Origin: Hydrogenothermaceae bacterium
GTDB taxonomy: Bacteria > Aquificota > Aquificia > Aquificales > Hydrogenothermaceae
DNA length: 64,000 bases
Reading direction: 5' to 3'
Assembly: GCA_026418535.1 (NCBI GenBank)
Contig: JAOABC010000002.1
Coordinates: forward strand, 186,001 to 250,000
Under the pieces are notes generated by a model. That model was not told the origin of the DNA, ran no database searches, and saw nothing but the letters and a program-made list of their open reading frames with translations. A program made the translations under genes and the position numbers. Of this stretch, positions 46,994 to 53,718 are shown in pieces (the stretch's first letter is position 1; the number at the start of each line of letters is the position of its first letter).

Positions 46994-47454
46994 CACCCTA
47001 CGTGTTCTAAAGCTACCTGTTCTTCTTCGTGGTCCTCTTCTATGCACTCTGGTATTCTACTAGCCTCTTCCATTCTACCTTGCTTTAGAAGGTAGTCCTT
47101 TATAGCCACATGTAGAGTTTCCAACCCAAGGTTTGTACAGTGTATCTTCTGAAATGGTAGTCCACCAAGCTCTTCGAAGATCTCTTTGTAGGTTAGATTC
47201 AGTGCATAATCTATAGGCTTACCCTTAACCATCTCTGTAAGGACTGAAGAAACAGCTATAGCAGAGCCACATCCAAACGTTTTAAACTTAACGTCAGTTA
47301 TTACGTCCGTATCTTTGTCCACCTTGATAGTAAAGAGCATAGCGTCCCCACATGATGGATTACCACACTGACCGTAGCCGTCAGGGTTGGGTATCTCCCC
47401 TAAGTTCCTTGGGTTCATAAAGTGGTCCATAACCTTATCTGTATATTCAAACAT
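46993..47454 (-). CDS. iscU: Fe-S cluster scaffold IscU/NifU-N type
   Basis: A 153-aa scaffold: MFEYTDKVMDHFMNPRNLGE, the Cys block YGQCGNPSCGDAM, FKTFGCGSAIAVSSVLTEM and KIHCTNLGLETL. The three cluster Cys and the Asp of CGD are present; an extra Cys precedes the first. ATG 47454 has AGGAGG 8 nt upstream, better than the longer frame to 47511. An acidic tail (CIEEDHEEEQ) is added at the C-terminus. The IscS-like gene upstream is its expected partner but looks catalytically dead. Confidence 0.93.
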   Translation of the reverse strand: MFEYTDKVMDHFMNPRNLGEIPNPDGYGQCGNPSCGDAMLFTIKVDKDTDVITDVKFKTFGCGSAIAVSSVLTEMVKGKPIDYALNLTYKEIFEELGGLPFQKIHCTNLGLETLHVAIKDYLLKQGRMEEASRIPECIEEDHEEEQVALEHVG

Positions 47455-47534
47455 TGTTTTATACCTCCTACTGTTTTGAATTAAAATATTCCTTCTGATA
47501 CCATTTTCCAATGATATTTATCATCTGATGTTTA

Positions 47535-48749
47535 TCATCCCTTGAACTTTGAGGCCCTCTTCGTAAACTCTTCCCAGTTTTCCGGATTGAAAGGAGATAT
47601 CTCTCTGAGCCTTGCTATAACCTTAGGATACTCTTCTATGATGTAGTCTATATCCTCCTCGATGTTGTCTCTACCTAGAGAGAAGACTATAGAGCCATTA
47701 GATGCCTCCTTTTCTACTCCTACTGCAGCAAGAACGTGAGACTGTTTTAATGCGTACGATACACAGGCTGAACCAGAAGCTGTGTAAGTTTTCTTTATGT
47801 TCAACATAAGTAGCATAGCCTCTCCCTCTATATACACGACGATTAGGGATAAGTGGTTTGGAAGTCTCTTTTCCGGATGTCCGGTGAACCTTATATGGGG
47901 GATCCTTTCCTCTATTCCCTTCTTAAGTTTATCCCTCAAGTACTTTAATCTGTTAACCCTATCGTCCATCTCCTTTACAGCAAGCTCTGCAGCGGCACCC
48001 ATACCAACTATACCCGGTACATTCTCAGTACCTGCTCTTCTCCCCCCTTCCTGTATACCTCCCTCTATGAGAGGCTTTAGTCTTATACCTTTCTTTACAT
48101 AGAGTCCACCTATACCTTTAGGGGCATAAAAGTAGTGTCCTGTAAAGGATGCCATATCCAATCCCCAATTTTCCACATCTACCGGATAGTGTCCCACGGC
48201 AGCAGCTATATCTGAATGAAAGACTACCCTTGGGTTTTTCTCCTTAACAGCAGCAACTAGTTGGGGCATATCCTGTAATGTGCCTATCTCCCTGTTTGCA
48301 AACCCAACAGACACCAGTATAGTATCATCCCTAACAGCCTCTGCAAGCTTGCTAGGGTCTATAACACCATACTCATCAGGTTGAACCTCTGTTATCTCAA
48401 ACCCCTCTTTTTCCAAAGTCTTACAGGAGTGGAGTATAGAGTGGTGCTCTATAGAAGAGACCACTATATGCTTTCCTCTTCTTCCAGGAGCTTTGGCGAA
48501 TCCTTTTATGGCAAGGTTGTTTGCCTCTATAGCTCCAGATGTGAAAACTATCTCCTCTGGATTGTTAACGTTTAAAAGCTGAGCTACCTGTTCTCTGGCT
48601 CTGTTTATAGCCTTCTTAGCCTCAACACCCATTTCGTGTAGAGAAGTTGGATTGCCGAACTTTTCCTTAAAGAAAGGCATCATAGCCTCTATAGCTTCAT
48701 CACATACGGGAGTGGTAGCTAAATGGTCTACGTAAACTCTTCTATCCAT
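47535..48749 (-). CDS. IscS/NifS-like protein lacking the PLP lysine
   Basis: A 404-aa cysteine desulfurase homologue, full length and alignable throughout. The sulfur-carrying loop is intact: Cys329 in TASGSACVSYALKQSH. The PLP site is not. Where IscS has the Schiff-base lysine (GHK) this has Tyr206 in SFTGHYFYAPKGIGG. The Thr of GATE is Ile74, the Gln of VDAxQ is Ala183, and the Asn of NNE is Arg153. The His stacking on PLP (H102) and Asp180 remain. Archaeoglobus IscS is a known case with the lysine lost. It may serve as a structural IscU partner or accept sulfur from elsewhere, not as a desulfurase. Confidence 0.88.
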   Translation of the reverse strand: MDRRVYVDHLATTPVCDEAIEAMMPFFKEKFGNPTSLHEMGVEAKKAINRAREQVAQLLNVNNPEEIVFTSGAIEANNLAIKGFAKAPGRRGKHIVVSSIEHHSILHSCKTLEKEGFEITEVQPDEYGVIDPSKLAEAVRDDTILVSVGFANREIGTLQDMPQLVAAVKEKNPRVVFHSDIAAAVGHYPVDVENWGLDMASFTGHYFYAPKGIGGLYVKKGIRLKPLIEGGIQEGGRRAGTENVPGIVGMGAAAELAVKEMDDRVNRLKYLRDKLKKGIEERIPHIRFTGHPEKRLPNHLSLIVVYIEGEAMLLMLNIKKTYTASGSACVSYALKQSHVLAAVGVEKEASNGSIVFSLGRDNIEEDIDYIIEEYPKVIARLREISPFNPENWEEFTKRASKFKG

Positions 48750-48750
48750 C

Positions 48751-49839
48751 TTAAGCTCCTTTTCTCGTCAATTTTTCTACTAATTTCCTTGCTATACTCA
48801 AGAACTCCTGAGTAACTGTGGAATCCTCTTTAGCAAGTACAACAGGTATACCAAGGTCAGAGAACTCCGCCACTTTAGGGTCTGTTGGTATCTGACCCAA
48901 GAGCTCTGTGGAGTAATCCTTAGCCACATCTGCTGTTTTACTCTTGCCGAATATCTCGTACTTCTTACCGCTGTCCGGACAGATGAAATAACTCATATTC
49001 TCAACTACACCTATTATAGGGATCTGTACCTCATTAAACATCTGTATTCCCTTCTTAACGTCTATCAAAGCCACATCCTGAGGAGTAGTTACGATTATGG
49101 CACCGTCTACCTCAACTGTCTGTCCTATGGTTATCTGTATATCTCCGGTTCCGGGAGGAAGGTCTACAACCAAGAAGTCTAAGTTCTCTTCTCCCCAGTC
49201 TATATCAAACAGGAATTGAGTCAAAGCTTTGAAAAGGACAGGACCTCTCCATATAACAGGTGTGTCTTCAGATGGTAGTAGAAAACCTATGGACATCACC
49301 TTTACACCGTGAGCTTCAGGGGCGATTATCTTTGTCCCTTCAGGAGTTTCTTTGGCTATTACCTTTTTATCTTTAGCTCCAAACATAGTAGGACCACTTG
49401 GCCCATACATATCTGCATCTAGATATCCAACATTGTATCCAAGTCTTCTTAGAGCGGATGCTATGTTTACAGCTACTGTTGATTTTCCCACACCACCCTT
49501 CCCAGAGGCTACAAGAATAACCTTATCTACCTTAGGTATCCTTCTTCTGTTTTCGAAAGGGTTCTGAGGTGGAGGAGGAGGTGGTGGCTGTGTCTGTCTC
49601 TGGACTGGAGGTTCCTGACTGAACTCAACCTCTATATGCTTTGCTCCAAGGGGCTTTAATGTACTTTTTATCTTTTCCCTTAAATAGTCGTAGTACTTCT
49701 CAGATGGAGAGAAAATTTTTATATAAACATCATCTCCACTTATTCTTATATCCTTTATAATATCTGACAGAGAGAAACTAACACCTATCTCCTGTAAGGT
49801 AGTCCTTTTTAAAGCATCCATCACACCTTGTAAAGCCAT
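48751..49839 (-). CDS. mrp: Mrp/ApbC-type Fe-S carrier ATPase with N-terminal DUF59
   Basis: A 362-aa P-loop protein: DUF59 at about 1-80, a Pro-rich linker, the deviant Walker A ILVASGKGGVGKSTVAVNIA, DADMYGPSGPTMFG and VVDLPPGTGDIQ. Mrp proteins carry Fe-S clusters at a C-terminal CxxC; here it reads CPDS (Cys287, Ser290), so one ligand is missing. ATG 49839 with AGGAGG 5 nt upstream is preferred over 49887. It begins the minus-strand Fe-S/sulfur run, 1 nt before the IscS-like gene. Confidence 0.92.
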   Translation of the reverse strand: MALQGVMDALKRTTLQEIGVSFSLSDIIKDIRISGDDVYIKIFSPSEKYYDYLREKIKSTLKPLGAKHIEVEFSQEPPVQRQTQPPPPPPPQNPFENRRRIPKVDKVILVASGKGGVGKSTVAVNIASALRRLGYNVGYLDADMYGPSGPTMFGAKDKKVIAKETPEGTKIIAPEAHGVKVMSIGFLLPSEDTPVIWRGPVLFKALTQFLFDIDWGEENLDFLVVDLPPGTGDIQITIGQTVEVDGAIIVTTPQDVALIDVKKGIQMFNEVQIPIIGVVENMSYFICPDSGKKYEIFGKSKTADVAKDYSTELLGQIPTDPKVAEFSDLGIPVVLAKEDSTVTQEFLSIARKLVEKLTRKGA

Positions 49840-49946
49840 AAATACCTCCTCTTTTTTAGTTATGTTATAATAAACTTCTACCATCATTATACTATGATAG
49901 TTGTCAGAAAATAAGATCTTTTGGTCTTAAAAGGAGCTGAGATAAG

Positions 49947-50159
49947 ATGGAACCATTACAACAGGTTTTAAATATGTCTGAGAGTAGCTATACCGCAATG
50001 CAGGGTATAGTTCACTTTATAGGTTGGAGTATAGCTATAGTTATACTGTACTATGTATTTAGGTTTGTAAAGAAACACAATCAGGAAGATGAAAGAGCAA
50101 AGAAGTACAAGCAAGAGGACATATCCTCTCGCCTTGATGACCAGAATAAAAGTAGTTAG
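49947..50159 (+). CDS. Small single-helix membrane protein
   Basis: A 70-aa protein of no recognised family: a polar start, one membrane helix at about 22-42 (IVHFIGWSIAIVILYYVFRF), and a charged tail (KKHNQEDERAKKYKQEDISS). The size and the Lys-rich end after the helix resemble CcoQ-like or other small respiratory-complex subunits, which is only a guess. ATG 49947 has AAGGAG 10 nt upstream. It is divergent from mrp and ends 4 nt into the convergent DUF2267-like gene. Confidence 0.7.
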   Translation: MEPLQQVLNMSESSYTAMQGIVHFIGWSIAIVILYYVFRFVKKHNQEDERAKKYKQEDISSRLDDQNKSS

Positions 50160-50371
50160 TCTAACAGAGTTTTAAGGTGGCGTAGTAAATCACCTTTTAA
50201 GTCTTGTATCTCTTCGTCAGATACATAGTTCTTTATCATTCTGAACAGAGTCTTTACGATCTCTAGAGAATGTTCCCTATTCCCAAAATCCATTCCAGCA
50301 GTTCTTTGATCGTACTCCAAAACAGCATCGATAAAATCGTCCACCGTTCCTATACTCTTACCAGGAGTCAA
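50156..50371 (-). CDS. Small DUF2267-like protein without a clear start codon
   Basis: About 71 residues: SIGTVDDFIDAVLEYDQRTA, SLEIVKTLFRMIKNYVSDEE and QDLKGDLLRHLKTLL. This is the helical pattern of DUF2267. There is no ATG or GTG start; TTG 50371 is the first usable codon and has no good ribosome binding site. The frame is the same as that of atpZ and stays open from the atpZ TAG (50399-50401), so readthrough or reinitiation are options. Function unknown. Confidence 0.6.
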   Translation of the reverse strand: MTPGKSIGTVDDFIDAVLEYDQRTAGMDFGNREHSLEIVKTLFRMIKNYVSDEEIQDLKGDLLRHLKTLLD

Positions 50372-50398
50372 CTTGGGTTTCCAACCAAGATAAAAAGC

Positions 50399-50617
50399 CT
50401 ATCTATCCTTTGACTGACTATTGATATATCGCTTTGCATCTTTATACATGTTGTTAAGACCTGCTAAGAACCCGAGAAAAAAGAAGATGATTACCAAGTA
50501 CGGAGAGGTGTTAAACAACCTATCCAAGAAGTATCCAATAGCTGTCCCTACGATTATCCCTGAGACAAGATGAAGACCTATGGTTAAGAATGAGAATGTT
50601 TTGTTAACATCACCCAT
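50399..50617 (-). CDS. atpZ: AtpZ/AtpI-family ATP synthase-associated membrane protein
   Basis: A 72-aa protein with two helices: LTIGLHLVSGIIVGTAIGYF and PYLVIIFFFLGFLAGLNNMY. The GxxxGxxxGYxLD and GxxxGxxxxY pattern is that of AtpZ/AtpI, implicated in c-ring assembly or Mg handling for F1Fo ATP synthase. No atp structural genes lie in the window. The ATG is 8 nt inside the dapB end. Confidence 0.85.
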   Translation of the reverse strand: MGDVNKTFSFLTIGLHLVSGIIVGTAIGYFLDRLFNTSPYLVIIFFFLGFLAGLNNMYKDAKRYINSQSKDR

Positions 50618-51410
50618 TTAAACCTAATACATCCATCATATCGTACAATCCTGGTTTTTGGTTAATCGCCCATTTTGCAGCTTCTAAAGCTCCCTTGGCG
50701 AATATGTCCCTTGAGGTAGCCCTGTGGGTTATCTCTATCCTTTCTCCATGACTTGCGAATATTACAGTGTGCTCTCCAACCACATCTCCACCTCTGAGAG
50801 CAAAGACACCGATCTCTCTACTGTTCCTCTCTCCGGTAATCCCCTCTCTTCCATAAACCACGTTCTCTATACCTGTCTGAGCTTTCAGTATATCCACTAT
50901 CTTTACAGCTGTTCCGGATGGGGCGTCCTTCTTATACCTGTGATGCATCTCTATAACTTCTATATCGAACCCCTTATCCTTCAGGACAGAAGCAGCTTTT
51001 TCTACCAGTTTAAACAGAAGATTTACACCAACACTCATATTTGGAGTAAAAACTATAGGTATATCTTTGGATAGTTCTTTTATCTCTGATAAAGCTCTGC
51101 TATCAAATCCTGTAGTTCCTACTACCGCAGCTTTTCTATCTGCTGCTAAGATCCTCAGATGTCCTAATGCTGCTTCCTGACTGGAGGAAAACTCTATGAG
51201 AACATCTATCTTATCCAAAATCTCTGAGAGATCTGAGGTTATAGGGGATGAGTTTTCTATCTTCAAAAGCTCTCCAACAGTACCGTGGTAGTGAGCACAG
51301 TCAGGACTCTCTATTCCTGCTGTAATTAATAGATCTTTTTCGTTAAGAGAGAGCTCTACTATCTTCCTACCCATTCTCCCCATTATTCCGGATATACCTA
51401 CTTTAAGCAT
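50610..51410 (-). CDS. dapB: 4-hydroxy-tetrahydrodipicolinate reductase
   Basis: DapB reduces the dihydrodipicolinate precursor toward lysine and diaminopimelate. A 266-aa protein: KVGISGIMGRMGRKIVEL (NADPH loop), VVGTTGFD, FTPNMSVGVNLLFKL, IEMHHRYKKDAPSGTAVKI with catalytic HH and KK, and GEHTVIFASHGERIEITH. Three ATGs in a row (51416, 51413, 51410) follow AGGAGAG; the third gives ideal spacing and the family N-terminus. Confidence 0.96.
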   Translation of the reverse strand: MLKVGISGIMGRMGRKIVELSLNEKDLLITAGIESPDCAHYHGTVGELLKIENSSPITSDLSEILDKIDVLIEFSSSQEAALGHLRILAADRKAAVVGTTGFDSRALSEIKELSKDIPIVFTPNMSVGVNLLFKLVEKAASVLKDKGFDIEVIEMHHRYKKDAPSGTAVKIVDILKAQTGIENVVYGREGITGERNSREIGVFALRGGDVVGEHTVIFASHGERIEITHRATSRDIFAKGALEAAKWAINQKPGLYDMMDVLGLNG

Positions 51411-51651
51411 CATCATCTCTCCTGTTGAATATAACATTTCCAAACTCATGAAGGAGGTCGTTTGCTTGGTCCGGTGGGACTATAGACGGAGCAAGAGCTA
51501 CATCCACACTAGATTTAAAGAGCTTTTCTTTTACCAATCTTTCTATCTCTTCCATATCTTCAGCGGTTACATCTTCCCGGAAAATCTCTATAGGCTCTTT
51601 GTCTGTTATAAAGAAGCCTGCAAAGACAAACGCATATGCTTTTTTTTCCAT
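51403..51651 (-). CDS. Hypothetical 82-aa protein
   Basis: Not recognised. It starts MEKKAYAFVFAGFFITDKEP, has an acidic helix (VTAEDMEEIERLVKEKLF), then VDVALAPSIVPPDQANDLLH and an Asp-rich end. No membrane segment is likely beyond the hydrophobic start. It overlaps dapB by 8 nt, so it is co-translated. Ferredoxin-like or ACT-like small-domain folds are possible but unproven. Confidence 0.6.
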   Translation of the reverse strand: MEKKAYAFVFAGFFITDKEPIEIFREDVTAEDMEEIERLVKEKLFKSSVDVALAPSIVPPDQANDLLHEFGNVIFNRRDDDA

Positions 51652-51670
51652 AACTTCTCCTTTAGGATTT

Positions 51671-51699
51671 AAATAAAAAGCCAGCTTTTATGCTGGCTT
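51671..51699 (-). terminator. Rho-independent terminator after the 40-aa membrane gene
   Basis: On the minus strand AAGCCAGC (51699-51692), a 6-nt loop and GCTGGCTT (51685-51678) form an 8-bp stem followed by TTTTATTT. It lies 9 nt after the stop of the small membrane gene. It is the only classical intrinsic terminator I find in the window. Confidence 0.85.
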
Positions 51700-51707
51700 C
51701 ATAGAGA

Positions 51708-51830
51708 TTACTTACCCTCTTTTGTTCCCATCTTATACATTATCGAACCCCAAAGGAAAACAAGCTGAGCAAGCATCAAAACCAAAAGAACTCCTTCTGC
51801 AATAGGTATTCCACCGAACGTCATTTCCAT
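51708..51830 (-). CDS. 40-aa single-helix membrane protein
   Basis: A 40-codon gene between the cytochrome c gene and the terminator. ATG 51830 has GGAGG 9 nt upstream. The protein has a helix at about 12-31 (EGVLLVLMLAQLVFLWGSIM) and ends KMGTKEGK. Its size and place after a cytochrome c lipoprotein suggest an accessory subunit of a respiratory complex. I cannot match it to a family. A good ribosome binding site plus terminator on either side argue that it is real. Confidence 0.72.
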   Translation of the reverse strand: MEMTFGGIPIAEGVLLVLMLAQLVFLWGSIMYKMGTKEGK

Positions 51831-51850
51831 GGCAACACACCTCCTAAATT

Positions 51851-52312
51851 TTAATGTTCTAAAATATAGTCAACTACAGCGTTGAGCTCTTCTTGGGGCA
51901 TCTTCTTCGTTATCTCTATCTGTGGTTTCATTATCGTTTCTTTTGAAGGGTCTACTATAGGTTTACCTTCACCTCTTAAGAAGGCAGTTAGCTTCGTTCT
52001 GTCTGATTGATAGGTAGATGCTATCTTCTTAAGAGATGGACCTACAGTGTCTGTGTTCTCTTGGTGACAAGAGCTACAACCTTTAGAAGCAAAGAGAGTT
52101 TTACCATCTATAGATTTTTTTGCTGGCTCTTGAGCAGGTTTCTCCTCCATTGACATTTGAGGTTGAGGCTGTTGATCTGTCCCAGGCGTAGCCTTTCTCT
52201 CTATTACGGGGGTCTGTGTCTGTGGTGCTTGTATAGAAGATACTTGCTCTTTCTTCTGACAGGACATCAGAACTAAAGTGGATAGTAGAGCTACACCCAC
52301 TATCTTTTTCAT
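51851..52312 (-). CDS. Lipoprotein cytochrome c, single heme
   Basis: A 153-aa exported lipoprotein. Signal peptide MKKIVGVALLSTLVLMSC has its lipid Cys at 18. A Pro/Gln-rich flexible linker (about 20-65) leads to a class I cytochrome c domain: ASKGCSSCHQEN (heme CxxCH), DTVGPSLKKIA and distal Met in TIMKPQIEIT. ATG 52312 has GGAGGT 8 nt upstream. A promoter lies just before it and a terminator after the next small gene, so the two form a short operon. An electron carrier tethered to a membrane is the likely role. Confidence 0.92.
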   Translation of the reverse strand: MKKIVGVALLSTLVLMSCQKKEQVSSIQAPQTQTPVIERKATPGTDQQPQPQMSMEEKPAQEPAKKSIDGKTLFASKGCSSCHQENTDTVGPSLKKIASTYQSDRTKLTAFLRGEGKPIVDPSKETIMKPQIEITKKMPQEELNAVVDYILEH

Positions 52313-52340
52313 AATATAGACCTCCAACAAGCACTAATTA

Positions 52341-52369
52341 ATTTTAATATCTTTTAAAGGATTTAGCAA
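52341..52369 (-). promoter_or_regulatory. Promoter for the cytochrome c operon
   Basis: On the minus strand TTGCTA (52369-52364) and TAAAAT (52346-52341) are 17 nt apart. The start would be about 52335, giving a 20-nt leader containing the GGAGGT site. The rest of the 146-nt gap down to 52476 is AT-rich with no other feature seen. Confidence 0.6.
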
Positions 52370-52476
52370 ATTTTCTAACGGATGTTTAAAATTTTTCAAA
52401 AAAGTTGTATATACTACACACATCATCTTACTGTCTCTCTCATTATTTTATTAGAATCATCATCACTTTTAGTTTT

Positions 52477-53658
52477 CTATATAGACGGGTATACTTTTAT
52501 GAGAGAAGCTGCTCTTTTAGCTTTTTCTCTTGCTTCCTCTATACTATCTCCGGATGCTAAAGTTATTCCCATCCTTCTCTTTAGTCTTGTTGTAGGCTTA
52601 CCAAAAATCCTGACTTTGTCAGCTATCTTAAGAGCTTCTTCTACTCCTTCGTACACAGGAGCAACACCTGTCTTCCAAGAGTGAAAACAGTAGGAAGCTC
52701 CGGCTGATAGTAGTTTGACATCTATTGGAAGTCCAAGGATGGCTCTTAGATGTACTTCAAATTCTGAGATGTTCTGGGTTATTAGTGTAACCATCCCTGT
52801 GTCGTGAGGTCTTGGGGAGATTTCATTAAACCAAACCTCATCCCCTTTAACAAACATCTCACAACCGAATATACCGTATCCTCCAAGTTCATCTGTTATC
52901 TTCTTTGCTATATCCTTTGCTTTTTCTAAGGCCACTTCTGACATAGAGTGAGGTTGCCAGCTCTCCCAGTAGTCTCCATCCACTTGAATGTGACCTATAG
53001 GTGGGCAGAATAGAGTCTCTTGATTCTTTGTTCTAATAGTTAGGAGGGTTATTTCGTAGTCAAAGTTTATAAACTCCTCTATGATAACTTCTCCTCCTTT
53101 ACCTCTAGCATTTTCCTGGGCATAGTACCATGCTCTGTCTATCTCTTCCGGAGTCCTTACAACAGACTGTCCTTTTCCTGAAGAACTCATGACTGGTTTA
53201 ATAACTGCAGGTAGGCCTATTTCCTGTATCTTCTCTCTGTATGTTTGAATATCTGAAGCAAATGCATACTTTGATGTCTTTAGACTTACCTTCTCAGCGG
53301 CCAACTTCCTGATACTTATTCGGTTCATTGTGTACTTAACAGCTTTACCGGAAGGGACTACGTTGAAACCCTCTTCCTCAAGTTCTAAGAGAGCGTCTGT
53401 ATCTATAGCTTCTATCTCTGGGACTATGTAGTCAGGCTTTTCCCTGTAAACTATATCCTTTATGAGCTTTCCGTTTTTCATATCTACCACGTAGTTTCTG
53501 TGAGCCAACTGCATAGCAGGAGCTGACTGGTAGTTATCAACCGCTATCACTTCCAATCCAAGCCTCATCGCCTCAATTACAAACTCCTTCCCTAACTCCC
53601 CACTTCCCAGTAATAGTATTTTGGTTGACTTGAAACTGTTTGGTGTACCTATTATCAT
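52477..53658 (-). CDS. purT: Formate-dependent GAR transformylase
   Basis: PurT makes formyl-GAR for purines from formate and ATP. A 393-aa ATP-grasp protein: ILLLGSGELGKEFVIEAMRL, VIAVDNYQSAPAMQ, KPVMSSSGKGQSVV, EEFINFDYEITLLTIRTK, GIFGCEMFVKGDEVWFNEIS and RPHDTGMVTL. Using formate fits an autotrophic or C1 lifestyle. ATG 53658 has GAGAGGT about 5 nt upstream. It is divergent from lolC. Confidence 0.96.
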   Translation of the reverse strand: MIIGTPNSFKSTKILLLGSGELGKEFVIEAMRLGLEVIAVDNYQSAPAMQLAHRNYVVDMKNGKLIKDIVYREKPDYIVPEIEAIDTDALLELEEEGFNVVPSGKAVKYTMNRISIRKLAAEKVSLKTSKYAFASDIQTYREKIQEIGLPAVIKPVMSSSGKGQSVVRTPEEIDRAWYYAQENARGKGGEVIIEEFINFDYEITLLTIRTKNQETLFCPPIGHIQVDGDYWESWQPHSMSEVALEKAKDIAKKITDELGGYGIFGCEMFVKGDEVWFNEISPRPHDTGMVTLITQNISEFEVHLRAILGLPIDVKLLSAGASYCFHSWKTGVAPVYEGVEEALKIADKVRIFGKPTTRLKRRMGITLASGDSIEEAREKAKRAASLIKVYPSI

Positions 53659-53670
53659 CGTCTACCTCTC

Positions 53671-53699
53671 TTAGATTTTGATATAATCTATTTTATAAT
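53671..53699 (+). promoter_or_regulatory. Possible promoter for lolCD
   Basis: TTAGAT (53671-53676) and TATAAT (53694-53699) are 17 nt apart, in the 60-nt divergent gap to purT. The -10 box is perfect and the -35 match is poor. Confidence 0.4.
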
Positions 53700-53718
53700 T
53701 TTTTATACAAGGAGTTGT

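Noticed and set aside
49560-49640. Low-complexity run in mrp as a repeat element
   Set aside because: It encodes a Pro-rich linker between DUF59 and the ATPase, a normal variable region.
49853-49902. IscR-type operator upstream of mrp
   Set aside because: The imperfect inverted repeat CTACCATCAT...ATGATAG does not match known type 1 or type 2 IscR sites and no iscR is present.
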